Notes: generated by a model from the letters alone, not told the origin. Numbered from the stretch's first letter, positions 10,880 through 23,341 are shown. The stretch is 64,000 bases of DNA from Bidens hawaiensis (GCA_021521415.1 JAIQDT010003559.1:213109-277108), one strand, 5' to 3'. Numbers and translations are program-made.

Positions 10880-11242
10880 GGCCCTCAACCGACATCTATC
10901 AAGTTCTCTTCCAGAAAGTCGTCCCACTTACCAACCTTGTATAGTCACGACTGGTAAAACCTATCGTTCCGGTGAGCAACTGTTTCAAAAACATCCCGAT
11001 AATCATCAAATCTGAACTTCAATCTGAAGTTCCTCGACCGGATGTTGTACCGGTTGAAAAATGCAACCGGTAGCATCTGCAGTATAAACAAAATTTCAAT
11101 TATAAATTTATAACTTATTATATAATAATGTTTGATTGAAATTATAAGAGTAAAAGAGAATAGTTATAACTTACCAGGGAACCCTTAACCACCCTCTTAA
11201 AAGTGTAGTCGTATTCCAGCCCTTGAAAGTTCGTGTAGTCTT
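10880..11242 (-). pseudogene. B3-like DNA-binding domain remnant, two exons
   Basis: On the minus strand, exon 11242-11175 reads DYTNFQGLEYDYTFKRVV. It ends in a consensus donor, and exon 2 starts at 11076 after a CTGCAG acceptor. Exon 2 reads MLPVAFFNRYNIRSRNFRLKF, FETVAHRNDRFYQS, a stop, then KVGKWDDFLEENLIDVG. The order LP-x-FFNRY, basic core, and KWDDFLEEN-x-VG resembles a plant B3 DNA-binding domain. It lies within the CACTA element and converges on the transposase, so it may be a second element gene or captured host exons. Similarity is by eye and modest. Confidence 0.4.
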
Positions 11243-12140
11243 CTGAATTAATTCCAAAAGAACATGCATACATATCATAGTTTGATCAGAAATTTAAATA
11301 ATCAAAATCGAATTCAGTTACTAGATTGTATAATTAATTATTATAACCCTAATTCATGTATTTATAACTACATTCATTATACACAAAACTCGAATATATA
11401 GAAATGAAGACGAAATATCGTGCATGGTTGCATATGGTTAATTCATAAATTGATCAAACGTGTAAAGCATATATGAAAACCTTCGTTATGGTATAGCAAC
11501 GTGATGGATATCGCCATGATTTTGATATCCTTTGAAAAGTGACCGATTAGGGAGTAGGGACATGGATGACGAAAAGGCGCTTGGATACAACTGCTTATAT
11601 ATCGTGTTTTAAACTAAAAGGCCCAAATAATCATCTTTTAAGCAAAATGTCCATTTGAAAAACATAATGTAGTCTTTAGTCACACATTAAAATTAAAACT
11701 GTCACTATAAACTACCAAGACAACACTACGTTTCCTTAAAGAATGTAAAAAATGTAATGGTCACATGTTAACTAATTAAAAGTACTTACACTTCACTAAC
11801 ATTTCCTTAGTAATGAACATTTAGTCACACCTAACAAAGTGAACAATTAACATATGTTACTTCTGGTCACATATTGTATGCATTTACCATCACCATAATA
11901 TATATTTTGTCACACATCCAATTGGATGTGACCAAAAAGTAATTATACATCAATAACGATGATTTTTTATTGAACATTTAGTCACACCTAATAAAGTGAA
12001 CAAGTAGCATATGTTACTTCTAGTCACAAATTGTATGCATTTAACATCACCATAATATATATTTTGTCACACAAAAGTAATTGGAAATGTGACTATAAAG
12101 TACTTACACTTCACTAACATTTCCTATACCATCACCATTC
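11243..12140 (+). repeat. CACTA internal duplicated segment, copy 1
   Basis: This segment is repeated, diverged, at about 13430-16300 (where a solo LTR interrupts it). Shared landmarks are the ATTGTATAATTAATTA stretch, the TCATCTTTTAAGCAAAATG stretch and the TTTAGTCACACATTAAAATT stretch. It includes two 157-bp subterminal-type repeats (about 11815-12140). No coding sequence is seen. Confidence 0.7.
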
Positions 12141-13430
12141 ACAAACTAACTCAATTATTCGTTAAAAGTTTTTTTCATTATCTTCACTTTAGCTTCTTGT
12201 TGCCGGTCAATATTTACTTTGTATTAAAAGATATATATTTTTTTATTAACTCTGTTTAGTTAAAATTTATACCGGCGTGTTCACAAAATAAACTGAACAA
12301 GACTGTGTTTTTAGATTTTTTTTAAAAACTTAATTATTAAAAGTTATTATAAAAAATCAATGTTATAGTTTAAACTAACTAAGGTGTAAAGAAAAGGAAA
12401 AATAAATTAAATAGATTTCCAATAAAATAGTGACATGTGGCAGTGAGTGGTTTGCAAATAATTTTGTTGTGGTGAACCGGTTTGACTCATTACTTTGGTT
12501 TGCTAATGGTTAATATTAGTCATACCTAAACTAGTCTTATACTAGTGGAGTTACTTTGTCACGTATTCCAATGCTGACTGACAAACTGGTTGTTTAGTAT
12601 TAATAACATTGTCTTTATATCTTTTTGTATTTAAAATGGCACCTGCACATTATTTTGTTCACATCTGTTAGTTCAGATTTTCTCACGATGTTAACTATGA
12701 AGGTTAGTCTGCTGGTTTTTATATTACATGCATGTATATGATAGTCTCTGGAACTAAGTGTAATTTGTAAGTTCTGTTTAGATTATAAACAGTTTGAAGC
12801 ATCAACGTGTATCCATTGTTGTGTGTGTTAACTGTGTTGATTTTGTTGTTACAGATGACGATTACTATTGTAGAGGAAGATGACATGGAAGATGATAAAG
12901 TGCTGACTTGCTCATGGATTTTCAAAGATATGACGAAAGGAAGATCACAAGATTTCGGTTCAAGTCTAATATCCGCGAGTTGGTGGATTATTTCTCTTAA
13001 TATCATTTGTCCGAATCTCGGATAGATGATCTGAATCTATGATGGTGTTTTCAAAAAATATTTTATTCAGCATCATTATTATATATTCGACCAAGGTCGA
13101 CAAACTGGATCTTCGGATGCCTGGGGTGCTGCCAAGACATCCATGGGTAATTTGATAAATCCAAATTTTCAAGTTAATACGACCGAGGTCGACTATATCA
13201 TTAGTTAGGCTAAATCAAGTTTAGGATGGTGACGGTTATTGAGTTTGTACGGTTATTCAGTTTGTACATTGATTGTTATAATCAATATATAGCTTTTCAT
13301 GTTGATTTTTGTAACAGTCGTGATGGTTATTCAGTTTTTACTCTTATGGTTATAATCAATATACTGGTAAGAGTGAATGTGTTGTGACTACTTTATGTTA
13401 TAATTCCGCTATACCATATCGAATAGTAAA
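12141..13430. other. Noncoding CACTA interior between the duplicated segments
   Basis: AT-rich sequence without a recognisable gene. A small plus-strand open frame at 12855-13025 (acidic stretch VEEDDMEDDK) has an AG acceptor before it but no known domain. Around 13088-13190 a GTCGAC-centred motif (CGACCRAGGTCGAC) occurs twice. I see nothing else. Confidence 0.4.
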
Positions 13431-13734
13431 TATAAACGTTTTGGTAAATCCAAAAGTACATGAATACATATCAAATTGTTTGATCAAACTTTAAAAAATC
13501 AAAATTGGATTCATATAATAGATTGTATAATTAATAACCCTTCATTTATTAACTACATTCATTACGCAAAACATGAATAGAAAGGATGATGAACTCGTGG
13601 TTTCATACACTGGTTATTCATAAATCAAACTGCTTAAAATCGTGTTTAGAACAAAAATGGCCCAAATTATCGTGTTTTGAAAAAAAGGCCCAATTAATCA
13701 TCTTTTAAGCAAAATGGCCCATTGAAAACCATAA

Positions 13735-15839
13735 TGTAAGGCCCCGTTATCGGTGTCCTACATTGGACGTTGGATTTACTCATAAACACAGTTCTATTAT
13801 CAAAGTTAATTAAAACTTTTGCGGAATATTAAATCTTCAACCATAATATATTACATAACTTTAAAATATTGTCTTAACAAACGTTCATAGTCATTTAAAC
13901 ATAAAACATAGTCTCAAAACATCATAACATTTCCTTGAGATGCCAGTATCTTCAATTTCCATGCCATGTGTATTCATCCAGCGAACTGCCTCAATCTACT
14001 CACCTGCGTGCATACTAAAAGTCAGCTACGCTGAGTGAGTTCTAGCTAATCACATACCTTACTTTTACATACACATACATGTGCCCGAAGGTACACATTA
14101 CATACATAACCTGTGCATCATTCTTTCGTATATATTCATAACTAACCTTACATTATAAAAAGCATTTCGCCCTACATACCTCGGATATTATTTGGGTCCG
14201 GTACCCTCCATCCTCGGATATTATTAGGGTCCAGTCTCCCTTCTTCCTCGGATATTATTAGTGTTCGGTACCCTCCATCCTCGGATATTATTAGGGTCCG
14301 GTCTCCATTTCTTTTCTACTATCATGCCATACCTTTCTATACATGTAATTATAAGTCTCATTCGCACATACATCATTCATTCATCATATACAACAATCAT
14401 ATCATCAAACCACCACCCGACAGTGCATGCGATATCCGAAGATCGTTCACGCACCGACAAGCTTTCATTCACATTTAAGATATACATAAATAACATACAA
14501 GTCATACATGGCATACACTTACCATTTAAGGTAAGTTTATTAACTATCACATCGCGTATTCACACAGCCCCGAAAACATAACAAGGAATAGGGCTAGAAA
14601 CTCACCTGAACTCGGTTACGTTCACCGTTAATGGTAATCCCTTTCTTGAGCTGTGTGCAACTAACTGTTTAATAAATACAACATTAAATATTTCTCTAGC
14701 CCTTCTTATGGTTTACTCAATTAATCTTAAGCGTCTAAGCCGGTTTTACTTCATTGATTCGTGAACCGGTTAGTTAATCGTTACTTGTTACCCTTTTAAA
14801 GGTAACTTTCATATATTAATAAAGTCCAGGGGCTTCTATGTAATTAAATCATTCTTCTCTAAGTCCAGGGACTGTTTAGTCATTCTTTTAAACTTCTAAT
14901 TCGTTACCCAGTTCTTAACGAATGGGGTCCTTAGCGAATGAACTCATTAGTTACTCATGACGAATTGTCTATTATAAAGAATCGGTCTACATAACGAACT
15001 GGTCCTCATAAAGAACTAGACCTCATAACGAACTGATCCTCATAACAAATTGGACCTCATGACGAACTGGTCCTCATAACGAATTGGACCTCATGATGAA
15101 CTGGTCCTCATAACGAATTGGACCTCAACGAAATGGGGCTAGTTCGTTATTCATTCTTTAACGAATTAACTCACGAATAAAGGCTAGTTCGTTAAACCTC
15201 CGCTAACGAATTAGGACTCTTTCGTTAAGTTCCCGTTAACGAATTAGGTTTAGGTCAGAGAATGTCAGAACATTCTCTGAAACTAACCCTAACCTCGTAC
15301 CAACCTTCCGGCAGCGCCGGAAAACCGCAACCTCGCCGGAAAAACTAGATCTCACTCGTTTTCCACCATTTTTCACCTTCTTTCGTCCCGTTTGATCCAG
15401 ATCTGAGCTAGGGTGACCCCTAAGCTCATATTTTGTTCGGTTTATACCCGATTCCACCTGGATCTCATGACTTTAATGGTTTAAGGGTGTCGGCTCGTCG
15501 TTTCACAACTAAATCTAGCGGGTTTGGATCCATACACCATCATACTATCATTACCTCGGGTCGGGATCGGTTTTCCTTCTTGGTTCGGCTAGAGAAAAGA
15601 GAGAAACTAGAGAGAGCTTAAGTGTTTGTTTTGGGTGGTGTTTGGAATATGTTAAATGAATGAATTAATTGGTAATTAAGGTTTATATATTAAGGATCAT
15701 GGGCTTCAGCCCATGGTCTTTTCTTCTTTCTTTTTTAATCCAAGTCCATAACTCATATCTATTTAACACAACACTAGCCCGACTCATAATAACTCATATT
15801 TTCATTTCATTAACTGAAACGAGAAAACAGGATGTTACA
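13735..15839 (-). mobile_element. Solo LTR of Gypsy gag-only superfamily (copy C)
   Basis: This is a 2,105-bp LTR in reverse orientation (plus-strand start TGTAAGGCCCCG, end GATGTTACA), flanked by a perfect 5-bp duplication CATAA (13730-13734 and 15840-15844). No internal region is present, so LTR-LTR recombination removed it. It keeps the conserved donor near 14600, the inverted-repeat core near 14420-14460, and an AACGAAY array (14885-15245) with roughly 17-bp units. Its promoter-side sequence differs from copies A and B and resembles copy E, so it belongs to a second LTR subfamily. Confidence 0.9.
14885..15245 (-). repeat. AACGAAY array in solo LTR C
   Basis: Regular units of about 17 bp alternate CATAACGAACTGGTCCT and CATAACGAATTGGACCT (about 14990-15130), flanked by more degenerate units. 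They occupy the same LTR position as the arrays of copies A and B but differ in period. Confidence 0.8.
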
Positions 15840-16139
15840 CATAATATAGTCTTTAGTCACACATTAAAATTAAAAGTGTTTTTACACACCTAATAAAATG
15901 AAAAATTATAATCTGGATAATACCGATCTATAAAGTCAGGAATTATTTTTAGAGTCACTATTGTTTAACCTTTAGTCACATTGTTACATAAATACATGAC
16001 CCTAACACACCTTTAGTCACACTCTTTTGTAAAGATTTTTTTGTGACTATAAACTACTAAGACAGCATTAACGTTTCCTTAAAAGAATGTAATATGTAAT
16101 GCTCGCATGTTGACTAAAAATTACTTACACGTCACTAAC

Positions 16140-16660
16140 ATTTCCTTAGTAATGAACATTTAGTCACACCTAACAAGGTGAATAATTAACATATGTTACT
16201 TCTAGTCACATGTTGTATGCATTTACCATTACCATAATATATAATTTGTCACACATCCATATTCGAGATGTGACCAAAAAGTAATTATACATCAATAACG
16301 ATGATTTTCTATTGAACATTTAGTCACACCTAACAAAGTGAACAATTAGCAAATTTTACTTCTAGTCACAAATTGTATGCATTTACCATCACCATAATAT
16401 ATATTTTGTCACACATCCAAATTAGAGATGTGACCAAAAAGTAATTATACATCAATAACGATGATTGTCTATTAAACATTTAGTCACACCTAACAAAGTG
16501 AACAATTAGCATATGTTACTTCTAGTCACAAATTGTATGCATTTACCATCACCATAATATATATTTTATCGGACATCCGAATTGGAGATGTGACAAATAT
16601 ATACTTATACATCAATAACGTTGCCTTAGTATTAAAAATTTTATTCACACCTACTAAAAT
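16140..16660 (+). repeat. CACTA subterminal 160-bp tandem repeats
   Basis: Units start at about 16154, 16314, 16474 and 16634 (landmark GAACATTTAGTCACACC), a 160-bp period. Each holds an inverted repeat GTCACACATC/GATGTGAC. Degenerate GTCACA-bearing sequence continues to about 17000. Related 157-bp units lie at 11815-12140. CACTA elements use subterminal repeats as transposase or TNPA-type binding sites, so these GTGACA arrays are candidates. Confidence 0.75.
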
Positions 16661-17438
16661 GAACTGTGACTATAAACAACTTAGACTTCAGTAACCTTTT
16701 CTTAGTATTAACCGTTAGTCACACCTAATAAAGTGAACAATCATCAAATTGTAATTCTAGTCACATGTCTTTTCCCATTAACCATGACCAAAATATATAA
16801 TTTGTCACACATCTATATTCGAGTTGTGGCCATAAACTTCTTATACATCAATAACTATTTCGTTAGTTTAATTTTTTAGTGACATATAATAAAATGGAAG
16901 CTGACCATTTGATACTTCTAGTAACATGTTTGTTACATTTGTCATGACTATTAGTTATCGTTAGTGACACATTGTAATTGTCGTTGTCACCATAAACTTT
17001 AACATATGGTAACACAATTAATTCGTGTGATTAATAAACATAAACTTAACGTCACATAAACAAATGTTTACTGTCATTGTAAATTACATTTACTCATAAT
17101 TACGTTATGTCACTGAATGTGCGCCATTATATAGTGACACAAACAGTTGCCATATGTGACTATATGTTTATCTATGGTATCAAAAAAAATTACATTTGTG
17201 ATAAACGGAAAACGTGACCAAATAGTGACATTTCATCACATTCTGATTAAATGTCACTAATATTTGTGACATACGTTATGTTTAGTGTGACAAAAGAGGT
17301 GATTCTCTACGCAGTAGTCACACAAGCCCGCTGAAATCGTCACCAAAACACAAGCATACATACGGTGACACTTTTCTTCGAAAGTGTCGCATTGACCTGA
17401 CAGGGTGTATGTCAATAAAAGTCGATTTTGTACTAGTG
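16661..17438 (+). repeat. CACTA subterminal region and right terminal inverted repeat
   Basis: Many dispersed GTGACA/TGTCAC motifs in both orientations lead to the terminus at 17438 (…TTTTGTACTAGTG). The 3-bp duplication expected of CACTA elements cannot be checked because the left end is outside the window. Confidence 0.75.
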
Positions 17439-18335
17439 ATTTGAATGAAGTATTCTATTCTAATGGACACTCTATTCGAATGGGTATTCAATTTGAATGG
17501 AATTAATTTCTAAGTATGGAGTATTATATTCGAATGGGGTATTCCATTTGAATGGAGTATTCTATTCTAACGGAGTATTATATTCGAATGTACATTCTAT
17601 TCGAATGGGTATTCCATTTGAATCTTATTCTATTCTAATGGACATTCTATTCGAATGGGTATTCCATTTGAATGGAATTAATTTCTAAGTCTGGAGTACT
17701 CTATTCGAATGGGGTATTCCATTTGAATGGAGTATTCTATTCTAATGGAGTAATCTATTCGAATGGGCATTCTATTCGAATGGGTATTCCATTTGAATTG
17801 AGTATCCTAATCTAATGGACATTCTATTCGAATGGGTATTCCATTTGAATGGAATTAATTTCTAAGTCTGGAGTATTCTAATCGAATGGGGTATTCCATT
17901 TGAATGGAGTATTCTATTCTAGTGGAGTATTCTATCCGAATGGGCATTCTATTCAAATGGGTATTCCATTTGAATGGAGTATTCTATTCTAATGGACATT
18001 CTATTCGAATGGGTATTCCATTTGAATGGAATTAATTCCTAAGTCTGGAGTATTCTATTCGAATGAGATATTTCATTTGAATGGAGTATTCTATTAGAAA
18101 GGGCATTATATTCTAATGGGTATTCCATTTGAATGGTGTATTCTATTCAAATGGACATTCTATTCGAATGGGTATTCCATTTTAATGGAATTAATTTCTA
18201 AGTCTGGAGTATTCTATTCGAATAGGGTATTCCATTTGAATGGAGTATTCTATTCTAATGGACATTCTATTCGAATGGGTATTCCATTTGAATGGAATTA
18301 ATTTCTATGTCTGGAGTATTCTATTCGAATATACC
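17439..18335 (-). repeat. TTCGAATGG minisatellite inside LTR D
   Basis: Short units such as GTATTCTATTCGAATGGG and GTATTCCATTTGAATGGA are arranged in a higher-order unit of roughly 100-170 bp ending GGAATTAATTTCTAAGTCTG, repeated about six times. The sister array in LTR F is at 24590-25465. It sits at the LTR position that carries AACGAAT arrays in copies A, B, C and E. Confidence 0.9.
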
Positions 18336-19065
18336 CATTATAGGGTATTAAATACCATATTTATCATTTTCACTTCATAATCTAAGATCCACATCCATAT
18401 TTTTGTGTTCTTTATCTTTTAAACATGCTCCTTTCTATTGTAGACCAAGATCTAGCTTACTTATCAATAAAGTTTACACCTTTATTGATTTTGATACCGT
18501 TTAAGCTAGATCTAGGGTTTCTACATGAACCGTTCTTACTCACGGGTTCAATAAGTCCACTTTTAACATCAAGTTTATATATTTATGGTATAATAATACC
18601 CGATTTTCCCTAGGGCTAAGTCTTAGGGCAAACCGTCCTTAAAAACATAATATTTAGGCAAAAAGAACGTACCTTTATACGTTCTTATGCTACGGTTAGC
18701 TTCGATGTGCAACTATGTATTCGTGTCTTGCTTGTATAATCAAGATCTATTACAAACTAGGCTCAGTTTTTGCTTTGGATCTTGAGCCGTGATATTAGAG
18801 AGTGTTTGTGTGTGTTTTTGAAGGTGTAGGCTATGGTGTAGAGATGGACTAAAAATGGAAAGGATTAGGGTTTAAGGGGTATTTATTCTCCTTTAAGCCC
18901 ATGGGCCTAAGGCACATCTTTTCTTTTTGGTCGATATTTATTCCCTTAGCCTACTTAACATTCCATCTTTATTATTTTATTATTTCTCTACCACTTCAAG
19001 TAAACTTTTCTATCATAAATAAATAATATATATAATATTATTCTTGGAAATTCCGGGATGTTACA
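17439..19065 (-). repeat. 3' LTR remnant (copy D)
   Basis: Reverse-orientation LTR ending GGGATGTTACA at 19065. The 18336-18680 part matches 25466-25818 of copy F, which shows they are the two LTRs of one element. About 1.2 kb of LTR expected to the left is missing where the CACTA element begins. TATA context (AATAAATACCCC on the minus strand) is near 18880. Confidence 0.85.
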
Positions 19066-19102
19066 AGTCTACCCCCTTAAAAGAGGTTTCGCCCCCGAAA
19101 CC
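19066..19102 (-). other. Polypurine tract and adjacent hairpin (minus strand)
   Basis: On the minus strand a purine-rich tract (TTTTAAGGGGGTAGACT) abuts the 3' LTR and is preceded by the stem GGTTTCG/CGAAACC (19085-19102) with a GGGG loop. This matches 5128-5162 in the plus-strand copy. Confidence 0.8.
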
Positions 19103-19664
19103 TAGCTTATTCCTTGTAAAAGGAACGCTTCCTATATTCACATACTTTATTGAATCGTGTTTGCTTTCTGGGTTATCCTTCTTACTCCTGACTTTGTAGT
19201 CACTGAGTGGTGTTCATGTATTTTTGCTATTAAGGTAGCTTGTCCATGAGGCCCTCGATGTACCAAGTCTCGTCTCGTCTTCCCAAGGGACTTTGTTTTA
19301 TATTATATTAACGCTAACGCCTAAGACGACGCTGTATTACAAAACAAATATTCATCATAACCAACATGAATTCAAGACAATTCATATCATAATTAATTTA
19401 AACAGTCACCAGCCTAAACTTTAATATAAAATAACACGTATCAAGTCATTAGAATAAAACTTATGGCTAGCAACTAGCCTTCTTGAACGGTCTTTTCTAA
19501 GCATATGGAGGAAACTGTTAAACTTCAAGCATTCTTCTCTGCTTCATGTCCTTCCTTCGGCTTCCTGTAGTCCCTTGCTAGGTGTCCACGTCCTCCACAG
19601 TTGTGACACCTATTGTAATCCTTACACACCCAGAAGGAATGTCATGCTTTTTTACACCTGAAGT

Positions 19665-21884
19665 TGTAAGGCCCCGTTGCCTGTGCCTCTCTTTAGCGTC
19701 GGATTTACTCATAGACACAGTTCTTGCAAATCAGAGTTAATTTAAACTTTTCACGGAAACGTTAACTTCAACTATTCGTTACAAAACATTAAATCTTTTC
19801 TTCAAAACCATAACATAAAACATCATATTTAAAACATCATTTCTTCCATCTTCAGATGCCAGCCGTAAAATCCATGCCATGTGCCATCCTCATGCTAGCT
19901 CTTTAATCTGCTCACTTGCGTGCATACTAAAAGTTAGCTACGCTGAGCGAGTTCTAGTTAATCAAGCAACTTACCATACAACCATTACATGCATTTTATA
20001 CGTATCCGAAGACACATAGTCCGCGGTCTAACCTGTTCACCTTACCGCTTAACTACCCCTAACGACTTAGCCACATGTTTACGGAAGCACATGGAGGCTT
20101 TCCCTCCCACGCACTCACGTTATGAAACTTATTAACGAAGGAACGTATAGGCTTGCCCTACCACGAACTCACGTTATGCCACTTTAATAACAAAGGCACG
20201 TATAGGCTTACCCTACCACGTACTATCGTCATGACACTAGCACCCTTACTAGTCCACAACAAAGGCACATCATAGGCTTACCCTCCACTTCTGTCACATT
20301 TTATTCTACTTGTCTACAACAAACTTCCTATCAGTTCATCATTTACATAATAAGCAAGTCACATCAAGCTTTCACACACACTAATAACCACTTGGAGATC
20401 ATTCTCATTGGCGATACGTGCAATATCGAAGATCGTTCACGCACCGACAATTATCCATTCGTAACCTCAATATATTAGCTAACTCATATAGCATTTATAG
20501 CATACACTTACCACACTTCACATCAAGTATGCACACAGCCCCGAAAATATAACAAGGAAATGGGGCTAGAAACTCACCTGATTGCGGTTACATTCGCCGT
20601 TAATGGTTATCCATTTCTTTAACTGTGCGCGACTAAATGTATAACAATTACAAGTATCAATTAACTATCACTACTCTTATCGTGTTTCCAGATTAATTAA
20701 AACCCTCAATGAATGGGAGTCCGGGGGCAGCGCCCCTGGCAGCGGGGTTCTAGGGGCGACAGCCCCTAGAGGGGTCCAAGGGGCAGAGCCCATGGCTGGG
20801 GTCGAGCTGGCGGGTCAGTTTGGAAAAATTTTATTTACATTAACCGTCTTAACACATTTCCGTTAGAATTTTAATCTATTATGTTATTTGCTAACTCATA
20901 AAGTTCGAGGGCTTCTTTGTAATTAATCCATTTTATTATAAGTCCAGGGACCATTCTATCATTATTTCAAACTCTAATTCGTTATCCAGTTCATCATCCA
21001 GTCCTTAACTAATGGGCATAACGAATTGGGATTAATTCGTCATTCTTTCCTTAACGAATTGGGGTTAATTTGTCATTCTTTCCTTAACGAATTACTTAAA
21101 GAATGGCTTAACGAACTGCTTCTAATTCATTATCTCTTCTTAACGAATGGTCATAACGAATTACTGTTAATTCGTTACTTCTCCTTAACGAATGGGCATA
21201 ACGAATTACTGTTAATTCGTTATTACTCCGTTAACGAATTAGGGTTCGGTCAGAATGTCAGAATATTCTGACATCCTCGTACACGCTTTTCCGGCACCGT
21301 CATCGCCGGAAAACCGGGATCTCGCCGGAAAAGCGAGATCTCAGTTTATTTCCACCGTTTTCACCGTTTTTCATCCCGTCCGATCCAGATCTGAGCTAGG
21401 GTGACCCCTAAGCACATCTTTTGGTCGGTTTATACCCGATTCCACCCTGATCTCATGACTTTAATGGTTTAAGGTGTCGGCTCGTCGTTTCGCGACTAGA
21501 TCTAACGGGTTTGGATCCATACAATATCATACTATCATTACCTCGGGTCGGGAATTGATTCCTCTTCTTGGTTTCGGCTAGAGAGAGAAAGTAGGATGAG
21601 AGAGAGCTAAGTGTGTGTTTTGGATGGTGTATGGAATATGTGAAAAATGAATGGATTAATGGGTGATTATGGTTTATATACTATGGGTCATGGGCTTGAG
21701 CCTATGGTCTATCCTCCTTCCTTATTAACCCAAGTCCATTACCCATATTACTTAACCCAACACAAGCCCGACTCATAATAACTCTTATTTTATTTTATTA
21801 TTTCTTCACTATATCGAGTAAAGTTTCCCACCATAATTAAATAATATTGTTAATATTATTTTTTAGAAATTTTGGGATGTTACA
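19665..21884 (-). mobile_element. Solo LTR (copy E) inside gag
   Basis: A 2,220-bp reverse LTR (plus-strand start TGTAAGGCCCCG, end GGGATGTTACA). It carries the consensus donor near 20570, the inverted-repeat core near 20410-20450, a GC-rich block (20722-20810) and an AACGAAT array (20960-21245). The flanks are GAAG and GAGG, an imperfect and therefore uncertain target duplication. Promoter-side sequence groups it with solo LTR C. Confidence 0.85.
20960..21245 (-). repeat. AACGAATT array in solo LTR E
   Basis: Units such as CATAACGAATTACTGTTAATTCGTTA combine the motif with its inverted form. Open frames across it are only translations of the repeat. Confidence 0.75.
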
Positions 21885-23341
21885 GAGGCACACGCCTAAA
21901 CCCATTCTGCACTCTCCCGAGTGTTTCTTCCCACATTTTCCACAGACCAGGAACTCATCCTTCCTTGCCTTCTTCTTAAGGTAATCTTCTTCGTTAATTT
22001 CACCTGGCTTTGGGGATGGGTTCTTTCTCTTTGTTTAAATTTTCTTTTCTTCACTGATGGCAAGGTCATCATAAACCATCTCGGGCAATTCCACAGTTGA
22101 ATTAAATGTTGTGGGTTTAATAGCCCTAACCAGTGTTCGGACACTTTGAGGTAGTCCTCTGATGTAGCACTTGATCCTCTTTGCTTCAGTATTAACCATG
22201 TCGAGAACCGACCTATACATGCGGTTGAATTCAATGGTGTACTCACGATGTGTCATTTTTCCCGCCTTCAGATTCAAAAACCTCATTTTAGCCCTCTCAA
22301 CTTCAGCATCGGCACAAAAACGCTTCAGGACCATCTCCTTAAAGTCATCCCAGTTCATGGCCTTGATCTCTCCTCGGGTCTTTCTCTGTTCCACAGTTTC
22401 CCACCAAAACATAGCCTCATCGCCAAACGACTGGGAGGCATAACCCACCGCTTGATCGGGTCAGCCCTCACTAATTCGAATAACCTTTTCCATTGCGGCT
22501 ATCCATTGAAGAGTAGCTATCGCGTCCTCCGACCAGTTAACTTTGGTGGGTCGCAACCTTTGAATGACTTATAGTTACACCCACCACGTCCTCGCTTTCT
22601 CTCATCAGCCTTCACAGATCAGATTTCACTTAGATCACCTTCCTCTCTCGCGTCATCCTTAGAAGTTCACTCCCGACCTCTTAGAAGTTCTTTCATGGCT
22701 TCCAGCAGACTTGTCAGGTTGCAGGTTCTTCATTGCAGCATCTACAGCTTGAGAAATAGCTTCCTGAACAGCAAGGTCAAGTTGATACGCTTCATTGTTG
22801 CTCGGATTCCGTCTAGCTGCACTTCCTTCTTCCCTTATGTTAGTGTAGGATTCTACAGAAGGTTCCCGGGAATGTGTGGCCTACCACGACGTCCCATACA
22901 ACCTCGTTGACCAACAACTTTCCTTGCTCCAGCCATTCGCACTCTGTAAGAAAAACACAAACGTCATCACTCGAGGAACTATTTAGTACATGGATAGTAT
23001 GGCTAACAGGTAATAACAATGGCCAGCTGTAATTAGCTGATCACGTTACTTTCCGTGTCCTATAAACTTCCTTTCGTGAGTTCACTTGTGCTAGTTCTAC
23101 TTTTAAATAACTAGGCAATCAAACAGTTCAAGAAATCATATACTCCTATCTCTAGCAATTAAGCTTTCTTACTTACACATTCTTACATTACACATGAAAA
23201 TAATCATGTACTTTACCTTTATTTAGCTTGCTTGAGTGACACATGGCTATCTTGAACTGACATCTTCTTTCTTTTCTTACTTAAGTCCCATTCTCTGTTC
23301 GAGTCTAGGCATGTAGGACGCTTAATTCTCTCGAACTTATG

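Larger units (their letters stand above)
1..17438 (+). mobile_element. CACTA (En/Spm-type) DNA transposon, 3' part; left end outside window
   Basis: The element carries a TNP2-type transposase on the plus strand, 160-bp subterminal repeats, and a right end whose reverse complement reads CACTAGTACAAAATCGAC, the CACTA terminal inverted repeat signature. The left terminus lies before base 1. Two LTR insertions (645-7613 and 13735-15839) add about 9 kb, so the underlying element contributes about 8.4 kb here. Sequence right of 17438 continues directly into the minisatellite of a Gypsy LTR, so the transposon appears to have inserted in that LTR. The transposase is broken, so this copy is not autonomous. 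Confidence 0.85.
19525..22936 (-). pseudogene. gag: Gag polyprotein, minus strand, split by a solo LTR
   Basis: Gag of the second family copy. The start codon is at 22936 (MARKVVGQRG) and the capsid domain at about 22590-22040 (YKSFKGCDPPKLTG, MFWWETVEQRK, REYTIEFNRMY, IKCYIRGLPQSVRTLV). The zinc-finger part begins KCGKKHSGECRMGLGVC at about 21900. The first CCHC knuckle is cut there by the LTR at 19665-21884. Its remainder and a second, well kept knuckle with CHNCGGRGHLARDY resume at 19663 and end at a stop at 19525. Several frameshifts and stops occur in the N-terminal third. Confidence 0.85.

Noticed and set aside
17497..18301. Open frames with repeated NGVFYSNGV-type peptides
   Set aside because: They are translations of the TTCGAATGG minisatellite, not protein repeats.
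21026..21271. Open frame with repeated NELLLIRY peptide
   Set aside because: It is a translation of the AACGAATT array in solo LTR E.
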